Shown piece after piece: positions 25,001 to 37,000 of a stretch of DNA of 64,000 bases. A program made the position numbers and the translations under genes. The stretch is taken from assembly GCF_001949145.1 (NCBI RefSeq), contig NW_019091379.1, positions 1,857,537-1,921,536 of the forward strand, written 5' to 3'. The stretch's first letter is position 1. Every line of letters starts with the position of its first letter. Origin of the DNA: Acanthaster planci. Taxonomy: Eukaryota; Echinodermata; Asteroidea; Valvatida; Acanthasteridae. A model generated the notes under the pieces. It did no database searches. It worked only from the letters and a program-made list of their open reading frames with translations, and had not been told where the DNA came from.

Positions 25001-28000
25001 ATGGGCTAAGTTGAATCGGCGACCATTTGTTAACTGTTGGTCAATTTTCCCTGGCAACCTATACCTAAACTGCAGTCTGGATACCAGGCAAACTTGATCA
25101 GGAGTCGTCCAACTGTTGCTGAACTTGGGCATAAATTACCAAAATGAGGAGCAGTTAGTCACACTGTGCACTAGTGGAATTTAAAATATGAGCCAAAACA
25201 CTTTTGAAATCTCTCAAGGAGGTTTGTAATGGACAGCAGCATCTGTCTGTGTCTTCTTTGGAATTGTACTGTAATAATAAGAGTAACTATAGAGAAAACA
25301 GACTTTGAAGAGCTTGCTTTGTAAAATAGATTATACAGTGGAATGCCGCTATAACGAACAAGACGGGGTCCATGCTAAATGTTCGCTACAGCGGTAGTTC
25401 GGTATAGCGAATTTAACTGCCGAACGTTTCGTTGCCATGTTTAATAGCGCCCTCTATTGTCTAACCGAAGTGCACCCTCTTGTGATACTATGATTCGCTG
25501 TTTTCGTGANNNNNNNNNNNNNNNNNNNNNNNNNNNNNNNNNNNNNNNNNNNNNNNNNNNNNNNNNNNNNNNNNNNNNNNNNNNNNNNNNNNNNNNNNNN
25601 NNNNNNNNNNNNNNNNNNNNNNNNNNNNNNNNNNNNNNNNNNNNNNNNNNNNNNNNNNNNNNNNNNNNNNNNNNNNNNNNNNNNNNNNNNNNNNNNNNNN
25701 NNNNNNNNNNNNNNNNNNNNNNNNNNNNNNNNNNNNNNNNNNNNNNNNNNNNNNNNNNNNNNNNNNNNNNNNNNNNNNNNNNNNNNNNNNNNNNNNNNNN
25801 NNNNNNNNNNNNNNNNNNNNNNNNNNNNNNNNNNNNNNNNNNNNNNNNNNNNNNNNNNNNNNNNNNNNNNNNNNNNNNNNNNNNNNNNNNNNNNNNNNNN
25901 NNNNNNNNNNNNNNNNNNNNNNNNNNNNNNNNNNNNNNNNNNNNNNNNNNNNNNNNNNNNNNNNNNNNNNNNNNNNNNNTGTTTGGTACAGCCGAATGTT
26001 CGGTATAGCGGTAATCCACTATACACCACCTTCAAACAATGAGTCAGTGTTCAGTGTTAAGTCTGCCACATTGTGGTCAATTCTGTTAAGCATATTTTTC
26101 TTGGGGATCGAGCATTAAAGTTTGAATGTTGAAATAGAGGTCAGGTGCATATGTTTAACTAGGAACATTTAAAAAACCTACATGTAAGTTGAAAATCTGC
26201 AATGATGCCAAAATAACTCGTAATGGTGACCAAAACAATACATTGTCATCTCCGTCAGGAGAAGCCTGCGAGAGATGCCATGATCGACCGTGCCAAAGAT
26301 GTCCTGGACAAGTCGGCCAATCTCTTGGAAGAAGCCAAGAAGGCCTTGGCAGATCCCAATAACCCAGACAACCAGCAGCGCCTGGCACAGGTACGTGCCA
26401 TCATGTAAAGACGAAATAGTTTGAGGGTCGAGATATTGTTTGTCTCTCTCTCAAGTTTAGGGATCATAGGCGTGTCTTTTGATCACAGTGTTTACTGTGA
26501 CCCGGATTGATCAAAGTGTAATCTTGGGGGATTTCCATCTTGATACAGTTTTGTTGGTGAAGCCCTCTTTTGTGATTTTGAATCTTTCCGATCTTTCTGT
26601 GGCCTTCCTACACACTCTTGTGTATCTGTTATTCTGTACATGAATATAGTTGAAAGACCTGCAGTGAACAGGATTGAAGACTTGGCTTTGTCTGTGTGGT
26701 GTAACTAATATTGAGATTCGCTTCTTTCATTCTCTCAAGAAATGAACTAGTATAACATTATAAAGCAGGGTGTTTTCTGGCAAAAACCCAGAATGAGAAA
26801 GTTTCATTAAACCTTGAAAAGAACAGTCTTGCCTGGTTTTCACAGCTTAGAAGCCTCACAGTCTTAACTTGAGGCCGATTTGACAAACAGATGTTGTTTC
26901 CCCAACTGATCTCGTATCTGATCGTTAAATGGAACTAGGTCGCCAAGGCAGTATCGCATGCTCTCAACGGCTGTGTGAGCTGCCTCCCTGGCCAGCGAGA
27001 TGTGGAGAAGGCTATCAAGTCCGTGGTGGAGGCCAGTAAGGGACTCATGTCCGGCAAGGTAAAGCTTGGCACGGGTGTGGGTGTTGAATGGAGTGCATTA
27101 CCAAAGCATGCTTGCTGCATTCACTGTAGTTGAGATAGAAAACTAACGATCACTTGCCCGACAGACGGATCAATTTTCCAAATCCTTGGGAGTCCTTGTT
27201 GCCCATGAAATGCTTTGAAATATGGAATTTGTGGACAGCCTACCCAGCAAGTAATGAAAAAGTCATTAATAGATCACAGACTCTAGAAAACTGTTGATAA
27301 AGTCACAGAATGGAATGAAACACATGTATGTATTGAGTCAGCGAAACAGTGTATTTAGAATGATCTTTGCAATGTTGGATAAAAAAATACACCCATTGCT
27401 TTTGTTGCTGTAGTTGTAGGCTTTCTTAACCACTTGCAGCTGGGTGCTTTTAAAAATGCAGTGCACACATACGGGAGATTTTCAAGATTTTCAGTTTCCA
27501 AAATTCTTCAAAAATTCATAATTTCATTTCATGGACGTTTACACGAATGACTGTTTGGTGGCTCTACTCTAAGCTGACAGGCAACCTTCATTGACTCCTG
27601 AGTATTTCAGCCAGGCCTGCCGCCCTGTAAAGAGAGCCCAGAATTTTGAGGTGTTGCGTAATTTCCTTTGCCCCAAGTGAATGCGAGTGGCGTCTTTTCA
27701 AACGCAGCTGGATTAGCATACAGCGGTGCTTTGTCTCTCATCAATGGGGCCCTGAAGCACATTTGTCTGCAGTGCTAATCCACCGGCATGCTACGCCCAA
27801 AACAGTGGTGTACTGTTTAAAAACTGTGACGGATTACCTTCGAAAAATGCAAGCCGAAAAATAATTGCAATTCCCAGCAGCAGGTCTTTTGTTCCGAGTA
27901 CGGTGTTTTGTTACACGGACCAGCTCCTTTGTCCCATTTTGGGCCATGGTGCTCGAAACGGGGTTCCCCGGCAGCAAGTGGTTAATGCAAAGAGCTAGAC

Positions 28001-31000
28001 TTCTTCACATGAATACCTGGTTTCAGTGCTGTGTATGAAATGCCCCTTGTTTCCAAGGTAATTATTTCTCAAATTTTGCGACTCATAGTGAGCTCATAAC
28101 TGCAGCTCATAACGAGATGGAGCAATACCAACTCATTTACTTTGCTTGTTTTTCAGTAGTAATAATGCAAGCATTTGTAAAGCACATTTTCCAAGGATTA
28201 CAATGGGCTATGAAAGAACAACTCTGGAAAATGCAACTGATTAAAAAAACAGGAAGAAAAGTAATACCACAAGTTCAATTAAAATGAGCAAAGATATGAT
28301 TTGAGTTTACTTTTGAAGTGGCTTTTGTATTGACAATGATGAATGTTGAGAGGGAGTGAGTTCCAGCCTCAGGGTCCAGCTACTGAAAAAGTTTGATCAC
28401 CTGTTTTTTGAATGTGGGCGGAACTTTCACATGTTGCTCTGTGCTGAGGCCACCTTTTTTCTCAAAGGCTGCAGCTCATAACAAGAAGGAACAAGGCCAA
28501 ATCTTATGCTTACCTTTGCTTTTTCAAAGTAGCACCTGACACAAAAGTGTTTAGTTAGAAGCTGCTTCCATGACGACTACATTTCAAGAAATGACCAGGA
28601 AACAGCAGATGCACACGTGACCCATGTAGCATCTTCAGTTCTCTTTTTTTCTGATACAAACCTACTTCAGCATGTAGAATGATTAACCCGGATTGCTGCA
28701 TGGTATGATTTTCTTTGCTTGGCCAGAACTGTTCTTAACCTTTGACATGGCCTTGTCTGATTTGACTTGTCCCCTGACCTTGCCTGGCCATCTCTTAGCT
28801 TATCCGATTGGCTCGTGAGCAACATGAACAAAGTGGAAGGGTAAGCTACTAACCCAGGTCATTTCTGTCGCACAAGATGCACACTGGAATTCCCTAGACA
28901 GCAGAAAAGATCACAGAATTTGTTTTCCTTCAAAAGACACTACATTTTACTCTTCAGATGTTTGTTTTTATTGAGCTGAAAGTCTTTTTTATCAAGTTAT
29001 GCATATATATGTATGACCTCACTTCGAACAGTACTGCCTTATATGGCCAAGATAAATATTTATAGTCAGTGAAAGTCTGAAACTCTTGAGACCAGCATCC
29101 AGGAAACCTCATGTACCAAAATAAATCATTTTTCTTGTTGATGTTTGCCAAACATATCAGTGGTGTGCTTAACATAGCTGAATGCAAAGCACTGTACACG
29201 CTTGTCCACAGCGTCAAACTCTTCAGCATTTGGCTGAAGATGGAAGGTTGCGTTCACCTCTTGGAAAACAGGTGGCATGTTTTTTTTTTCTGCTGTGAAG
29301 GGCTAAGCTTATTATTAACATACAGCTATACCATGCCTGGCGTTAGACAAGCTTCGTTAATCTGACTAACTTGTGTTTGTGTTTGTATTCTTTTGTTTTG
29401 TTTTCCTCCATATATCATAAAACATAACCAGGGAATTTTCTTGGAAGTGCATTGCATTACAAACTTACCGTAGTTTGAAACAGAAATACAAAAAGAATAA
29501 TGTGTTGTGCATTGTCATCTACTGTATTGGAACTGTGAAGGTTCTGAATCTGGGAACTGTAATTAGGTGAATCTGGGAACTGTAATTAGGATGCATCTTG
29601 AAAATTCCTTGGACAGTGTTTTCTCATGCATGCGTGAGCTTTCGGTTTCCTCACAATTTGTTTTGTTTTATTTTTTATTTGTTCTTTTTTTCCCGTTCTT
29701 TCAGTGTGACCTTAATATTGTTTGTGTTAAACCTGTCGTGTGAGATGACTTTAGTTGGGCTGAGAATTGACCAGGACTGGTTGTCCAGTTGACCAGTTGT
29801 AATTATGCCAAAGAAGTCAGTTTTTAAGTATTCTTCAGGTCACATGTATGTGCACATTTCACCTTGAGGTGTTTCAGACCAGCTTTTTTATGATTCACAG
29901 AAACGCAAACAGTTCATGTTAACATTGTTCACTCAACTTCACTGTGCACTACAATATGTGTGTGTACAGAGATTGACACAGTTGCTACATTGCAAGGAAC
30001 TTGTGCATTCTCTGTTGTGCGGCCAAAACTAAGATTGTACGACACTTCCTAAAATGTAAATCCATGAAATAATTCAGCCATGGCTGATTCGGAAGTTGAC
30101 TTCCCATTTCATGATGACCCGTGCGAAGACCTTCCAAATGCACGAGAATGTTAAAACTCTCTTGTTTTTTTGCCTGAAAGGATGCTGCTACATGAATATA
30201 ATGACGCCACAAAATGTACAACAAATGAATGCCGAAACTGTGTACATGTAGCATTAAATAATGAATAGAATATGCGCAAGAAAAGAAAATGAACAAAGGT
30301 GGACTTCATCAAAAAGTCCTAGTCCACTCTCGACGTGGCTGCCTGTGTTCCGTGATACTAATTTCTCAGTCCTGGCAAGTTTGATTTTTCAGTGTTTCCA
30401 TGTATGCGCACTGATCATTTTTGTGAGAGAATTCGCCTTCACGTTGCATGTAGCAGGAACCTCCTCCCGACCCTCATTCCATCGCCCGTCATCTTGGGAT
30501 TCTCACCCAATGCTGTCTCCTCCGTTGTCTTGTCTCGCTTACCTTCCCTTCCTTTCCCTCATCTCCTTCCTTCCCGTCTGCCTCCCTCAGCTCAGCGAGG
30601 TGTTTGAGCAGTTCTCATACACCTCTGAGTTCATCTCTGAGGCCATAGTAGCGTCCCAGGACCAGGATGTGGCACTGGCATCTCGTGTATGTACCCACTC
30701 CCCAAAGTCATGTACCAGTTTTTGTTTACCATACCTCATACATATTCATAATCGGCAGCCGGAATCTCATTGGTCCATCCCCCAAATCAGCCCTTTTGCT
30801 GTTTACCAAGGTTCTGAACATGTCAAAAACACTACACAGTAGACTGTGTATGGCTTACCTACATGTACATATTTTAACAGTCTACCCTGACATTTGGTAA
30901 AGCAATCGTACAGTGGCTGTCCAGGGGTAGCATGTATGCTCGAATGCAGCCCAAGCTACACATGAAAAGATGGCTGCTTATGCATGCACTGGTTCTGCCC

Positions 31001-34000
31001 TGAGTGGTACAGTATGTATGAGATACGGTAAAACAATGTACTAATGGTCTATTTGAAGTCAGTGTTGCTAGTCAGGACCTCTGAAGACCATCACAAGACC
31101 CCCCCCAGACCATCACAGGACCTCCAGTCTGAATTCAACCCACAAGCTATTCAAATGAACAGCAACAAGAGAAGTCCTTTGTGATTGTTAGCTGTGACTG
31201 GTCATGTTTGTGGTCATGTGTGTGGGTCTAGTGTGTGGTCTTGTTATGGTGTTGACTGCAACACTATATGACGTCGATATTAGTTCCTCTCAGTATTGGA
31301 AGTTGACAAACTAGTTTCTTGGCTTTACCTTGGAACTAGTGTGCGAACTTTGAAATACCTCAGGGAGCTGCATTTAATATCTACTCGATATATATTTTCA
31401 AGCCATGTTATATTTGTGCATTATTGTCTATGCACACCTGTCTCCTACATATCCATCCATTCCCAAATTACCATTGTTAAAGTCGTCATGGTGTTCATCA
31501 TTTCACTTAATTGGTGTTTTTCATTTGGAATTGAATTGGTGTGATACTCATTTGGTGGATGGGTGTTTGGTCAAAATAACCATGTTTTGTTGGTGGGATT
31601 TTGGGTACATGTATGTCGTGTGGAAGGTTAGTTTCTTCTGTATTTTTTTATTCTTTTTACCAAAGAATATTTCAGTAAATTATTGATTGTGTACTGTTTT
31701 TGTGTGGTTTCATCTAATTCTAAGTAGTTTTTCCTGCAATAAAATGCATTCTTGCATGAAATGGAATGCGAAGCCAAATGCATGAAAGTAGTTGTGTGCA
31801 GATACCAAATTACACACTTAGAGAAATGTCTTTCAAATCAGATAGTTTCGTTATGTGTGGTTGTGGCTGACAGCTACTGAACATTTCAAACCTGTGCATA
31901 AGGTGGGCATCCGTTTTTTTATAATGCAGCTTCATGACTATGGTTGATCATTTTATTGCCAACGAATGTTCAGAAAACCCCAATGATTTGAATGAGATAA
32001 GAACCTTCTCAGGTGTCCATTCTACATCTCTGGCTTATTTCTCCTCACTGTTGCCTCAGTATTTAATTCTGAATCTGAGATTTCATTATGCTTGTTCTGT
32101 AGATGTAATAAATCCAGCCAACTTGTTTTATTCAAAGATTAAGAATTTCTGTTAACACTCATTCAGTATCCTGATTTATGAAGGGGAGGTTAAAATGTTT
32201 TGAATTTGTCACTTTTAAAATACAAAAATGGATTTTAGAGTTTTGTTATAATTCACTGATACTGTTGTTGCTGAAACCCATTACACATTACTGTAGCTAC
32301 CCGAGGGTGACGCCCGGAACTACCAGGAGCACCAGAATACCCTGAACAAGGCTGCCCAAGGGCTGAATGTTGCCACTGGTGAGCTGGTCACCGCCACCAG
32401 GGGCACGCCACAGGAGTTGGCCGCCGCTGCCAACACGTTCAGCAAAGAGTTTGACGATTTGATGAAATCTGGAATGGGCATGGCCGGCTCTGCTCCGGTA
32501 AGTTGTGCATTCTGTCTTGCAAAACTGTCTCACTCATCATGGCAAGTATTTTAGCTGTATAGAGGTGAAGCTATTGCCAAGATTGAGTAATAACTTGTAG
32601 AGAATGCTGCATTCAGATCAAGAAGGGATACACCTGTAGTGTCAGGATTGATACGGTTGAGTGAACTCACTGCCAAGCAGTCATGGTTCAACGTCTCGCA
32701 TCCTCCGAGCATCTCAACCTCCACGCTCCAATCCTGCTGTACTTCAAGTCTACCTGTGTATCCCCAAAGGTCCGATAATCTTCTTGGAATCCAAGGCGAC
32801 GTGCTGCCCGCAGTGTCCGAGTTAACCAGTTCAGAGACTATGCTGTCATAGTCTTAATGTTTCACAATGGTAGCCTTTTAACTACATGCACCTGATTGGA
32901 GAGTCCACAGCGTGTTCCTTTGTCCCAGCTCACTTCTTCTCATTTTCATAATTAGTCTTAATGATGAACAGTGATGTAACGCGCATACATGCAAATATGA
33001 CTTGCACCTGTTTTCTTTGCCAACATACCTCTCCTGAAGACATCAAAATGGGCCCCCAAACCTGTGTATACATCCTCGGTGAGATCAAATTGTTAACGAC
33101 TTTTCAGTCCCGTAGATGCGAGTGACAAACTTTCTGGTGATGTACACCTTTCCCGTGTTCCGGTAGCTCTGCTGGTCAGAACAACTTTCGGGGAGAGCCA
33201 AACTTTTGTTATCTTATGTTTGGCTTCTCAGCCCACACGTTTTTATTTTGACAAATCCGTCTATCTTTATGAGGATTGCATGCACTGAAATATTCTTTAC
33301 ATTTGTTCAAATTGCACGTACCCATAAATCATCCTGCTTACTGTTCATTTCGAGACCCGAATTACTTTTTCTTTGACTTGGTAGGCAAACAGTAGAGTGA
33401 ACAATACACAAGTACCGGTACATGCAAACATATTTTGGCGTAGATGTATTTGTACATCACCAGTCAAATTTTGCACTTGCATCATTTCATACCTTTGTTG
33501 GCTCTTGGATTATGGAATAACAGGTGTTACTGACCTTTCTAGAACCATTGGGTGTAAGATGCTTGATCAGAAACAGAGGCCAGCTACAGCATTTGTCATT
33601 TTTCTACTTCAATTAACCCTAACAGTCCCGAATGCTACAAAGTACTACTTAGTAGTAAAATGTAGTACTCAGCCCTGTCGCTTGTAAGAGGACATGACAT
33701 TATTATTCTCTGAAGCCATAAGATACAATAGATAAGACAATGTACCATACAGTGCTGTGGCACTATGAATGCATCGTTTCATTGTTCTCTGTACGAGTAA
33801 CAACGGAATAAACCTAGCCGGAAATAGTAATTTGTAGCGCTAGGTCCTTCAGGCTCAGAGTGTTACATAGTATTTTGTAGTACTGAGTACTCTAAGCCAA
33901 ACAACGCCTGGTACTGTTAGGGTTAAACCCTTGGTTTTCTTCTTTTTTGGGGGTGGGGGAGTGGTTGTACTGGTATGTACACGTATCAGTCGATGCTGTC

Positions 34001-37000
34001 TTAGAAGGGTGACAGGAAATACAAGTGATCATCCGCTTTCTTCATTTGAACACCTGAATAAATCCTGTCATCTGATTCTGGATTGCTGATCACATGTCAT
34101 GGATTATTTGTCCCGATGCATAGTGCAGCTGCATCATAAATATTCATTGGTATACATGTACATGTATGCATGTGTTATGTAAAATGCACACTTAGATGAG
34201 TTCCATAACGGTTGGGGTCTCTGCGCGTGTTGAAATATGGATGTTGTGGGGACCCCAGCTTGGTGAGGACCTAAACTGTCCCCTCCCGTGGCAAAAACCC
34301 GGACACACCCTCACACAACTGTGTAATGCATGCAGAGGGCATGCAGTACCAACTTCTAATGTAGCTTGTGTAACTTTGTACCATTGTAATGACATTCTTA
34401 TAGTAACCGATACATGTACATTCATGCCATACCTGGACAGCATAGATATAAGATGCTGTGCCTATCGATATGTACCAGTATGCTGTGGGCTTTTTTAGCT
34501 CTTGGATGTGTATCTAAATGGGTACATGTCATAAATTTATTCATCTCTGATACAGAATGGTGTCATTGGCCTATCTTAAAGCTGTTAGCATTATAAACAG
34601 GTTGGTTCATGTGAAACGTAATCACTAGTTCAGATAGAATGGTAGCGTAGCGCTTTGTTGTCAGAATTGGTTGCTTCATTTGTGTGTCCAGAATTGTGCC
34701 CCGTGTTTTTTTTTCCCAGCGAAATAAAGGCAACACTGTTGTGTGTGTTCATCGGGGGATTTTTATGCTCACGTTTTCTGTAAGTGACCATTCTGGCTCG
34801 TGCTCATCAAATCTTTATGAATAGAGAGACAACTGAGAGATGACCAACACAACACAACGCTTTGATAAAAGTGTGCATGTATTCCGAAATTGGAAACACT
34901 GAATCCAGCCAGTTTGTTGAAACTAAAACGTAACAAATACCTTGTCTTTATTTGAAATGGCCAGTTTACATGGTACATGCCATGTGATATGGCTGAGGTA
35001 ATATTTCTGTCAACCCAAGATCATTAGAAAAAGGAGGAACCAAACACGGTCTGTAAAAATGTTAAGTTGTTAAAGTTTACCTTGGCAGAGAGCTTTTCAG
35101 CATATCAGTCGAAAATAGTTGATTTGAGAAACCTTGATGATTTTAGGTGCCTTTTTCATGTTTTTAAAATTAAATTTAAGACATGAATCCCTGTGCTGAT
35201 ACGTACATGTACATGCACATATTATTGAATTTGCTGAGAATTTGAATTCAGATGTGATGCTCACGAGGCAGGATAGGAAAAGAAAGGTGAAAAAGTTCCA
35301 TGATGTGTGAAGGCATCAAGCATTGCTTTGAGAATTTGTCCAGCTTAATTAACACATTAAACAAAAAAGCACATATGACAGTGGGGAATCATTGAAGCTA
35401 CCTAATGCTGTCTGGAAATGGGCAAAATAATTGTTAATTCATAAGGTTATGGGAATTCCTTGTATCAGTTGTGGCACTTCTGGCACTTGTCCAGACAGTG
35501 AAACTCAGCCCCACATGATGTGGAGAAAAGGAAACCTAACTTGCTAAATTCTGTCACAGTTTCCTGATTTCAGGTGGGACCGTTCCCATAAAGCCAGTTG
35601 TCTTTAGTTGTTACCGGTAGTTTGGCACCGGTAGATTGGCACCAAGTTATCGAATTACATTGCCTGTGTAATTAAGCATTGGACAGATTCCAAAAGAAGA
35701 ATGCTGGATTTGTTAGCAACAATCTTGAATTCCTTTTTAAATTTGGGCCTTTTACCTTTTTTCCTCTGTTTTTATTGGCTCACTGAAGAAACATCTGTGT
35801 AAATATGCAGATACATTTATGTAGGTATTTTTAATTAACAGTATGTATTACACGGACACATATGTGTACCTTGGTTCCTTTGTTGAAGGGCAATCAAAGC
35901 CATTTTTTTCTCTCCTGTGTCTGTGGGGAAGAGTTTCATTGCCTGGCTGCCTTCATTTAGGACGATCGTCAAAATGTACATTTGCATTCATCCACAAAGT
36001 GCTTGGAAATTTGAAGTTGTTTGGATACATGCCAATTACCCGTTTGAGCATTGCAGGTCTTCCTTTATCCAAAACTTCGGAAACCGCTCCCAGAACATAC
36101 CATTGAATTTATCCTCCTCTGCAAGAATTCAGATCAGGGACTTAATTGGCTTGTAAGTACTTGCAACATTTCCCATTCTTAGCTGTAAATTTCCATATAC
36201 GGGGAAGAAGTCTTGGTCAACGCGTTACAGAACAGATCCTCACCACACTGTACACGCACGTACTTGCAGAAATTGTATCGTTTGGCAGAGGATTTGAAGT
36301 TGTGCCGATATACGTCAGTTATCTGATTGAGCATGGAGGCCTCTACCCAAAACTCTGCAACCAATCTCAGAACATACATGTACATACTCAATTGAAAGGA
36401 TCTCCCTCCAGCAGATACCAGATACTGCGCTTCACTGGCCCATATGTGTACAAACTTACTGGTACGTACAGGGGAAGATGAAAATGATAGATGAGTATGG
36501 GGAGCTCTCTGTGTGTTTAGAAGTTCCTCTTTAATGTTACCACCCTGTGGTAATCTTTATGATGTTATGATGTTAACGACCTGTCACATCGACACCACAA
36601 CTTCAAGCCTAAGGACAATCGTGTCCAGGATCCATGAAAATCCATGAAAAGTTCAGATTGTAATTGAAGGTGGTATTTCTTTTCAGATTCTGCTTAGTTT
36701 GGTAACATCCACACTGTTCACTTCAATTTTTGTACCAATGCGTTTCAGTTTTTAATGTTTAACTGCTCATCTTGTAGAGACAAGTTAAAGGTTTTTCCCT
36801 TATGAGATCAGAGCCAATTATGAAATTCCTGTGCACATTATGCACAGTGTAAGTACATGTACTGTACTGGCACTAGAGTGGTATGTTCGATACTTTCCAG
36901 ATGTACACGTACGTAACACCATTTAAATGTAGACAGTATATATAAAATCTACCTCTTATTTTCAAGCTTTCTCAGTGAATTCTGATTTCAACAACATATT

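Larger units (their letters stand above)
27059..32296 (+). other. 5.2-kb intron with three cassette-exon candidates
   Basis: Exons 26 and 27 already join to give a gap-free R6, so nothing in here is required. It holds a TTAA-flanked element (27426-27985), three in-frame exon-like blocks (28799, 29212, 30591), a diverged direct repeat around GCAGCTCATAAC (about 28100 and 28470) and a 23-bp duplication at about 29545-29590. Nothing else was recognised. Confidence 0.8.

Noticed and set aside
30261-30842. 193-codon plus-strand open frame
   Set aside because: It runs through cassette c in a different frame from the exon; the outer parts are low-complexity intron.
33385-33411. 27-nt in-frame exon-like block
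   Set aside because: The donor GTACCG is poor and nothing else supports it.
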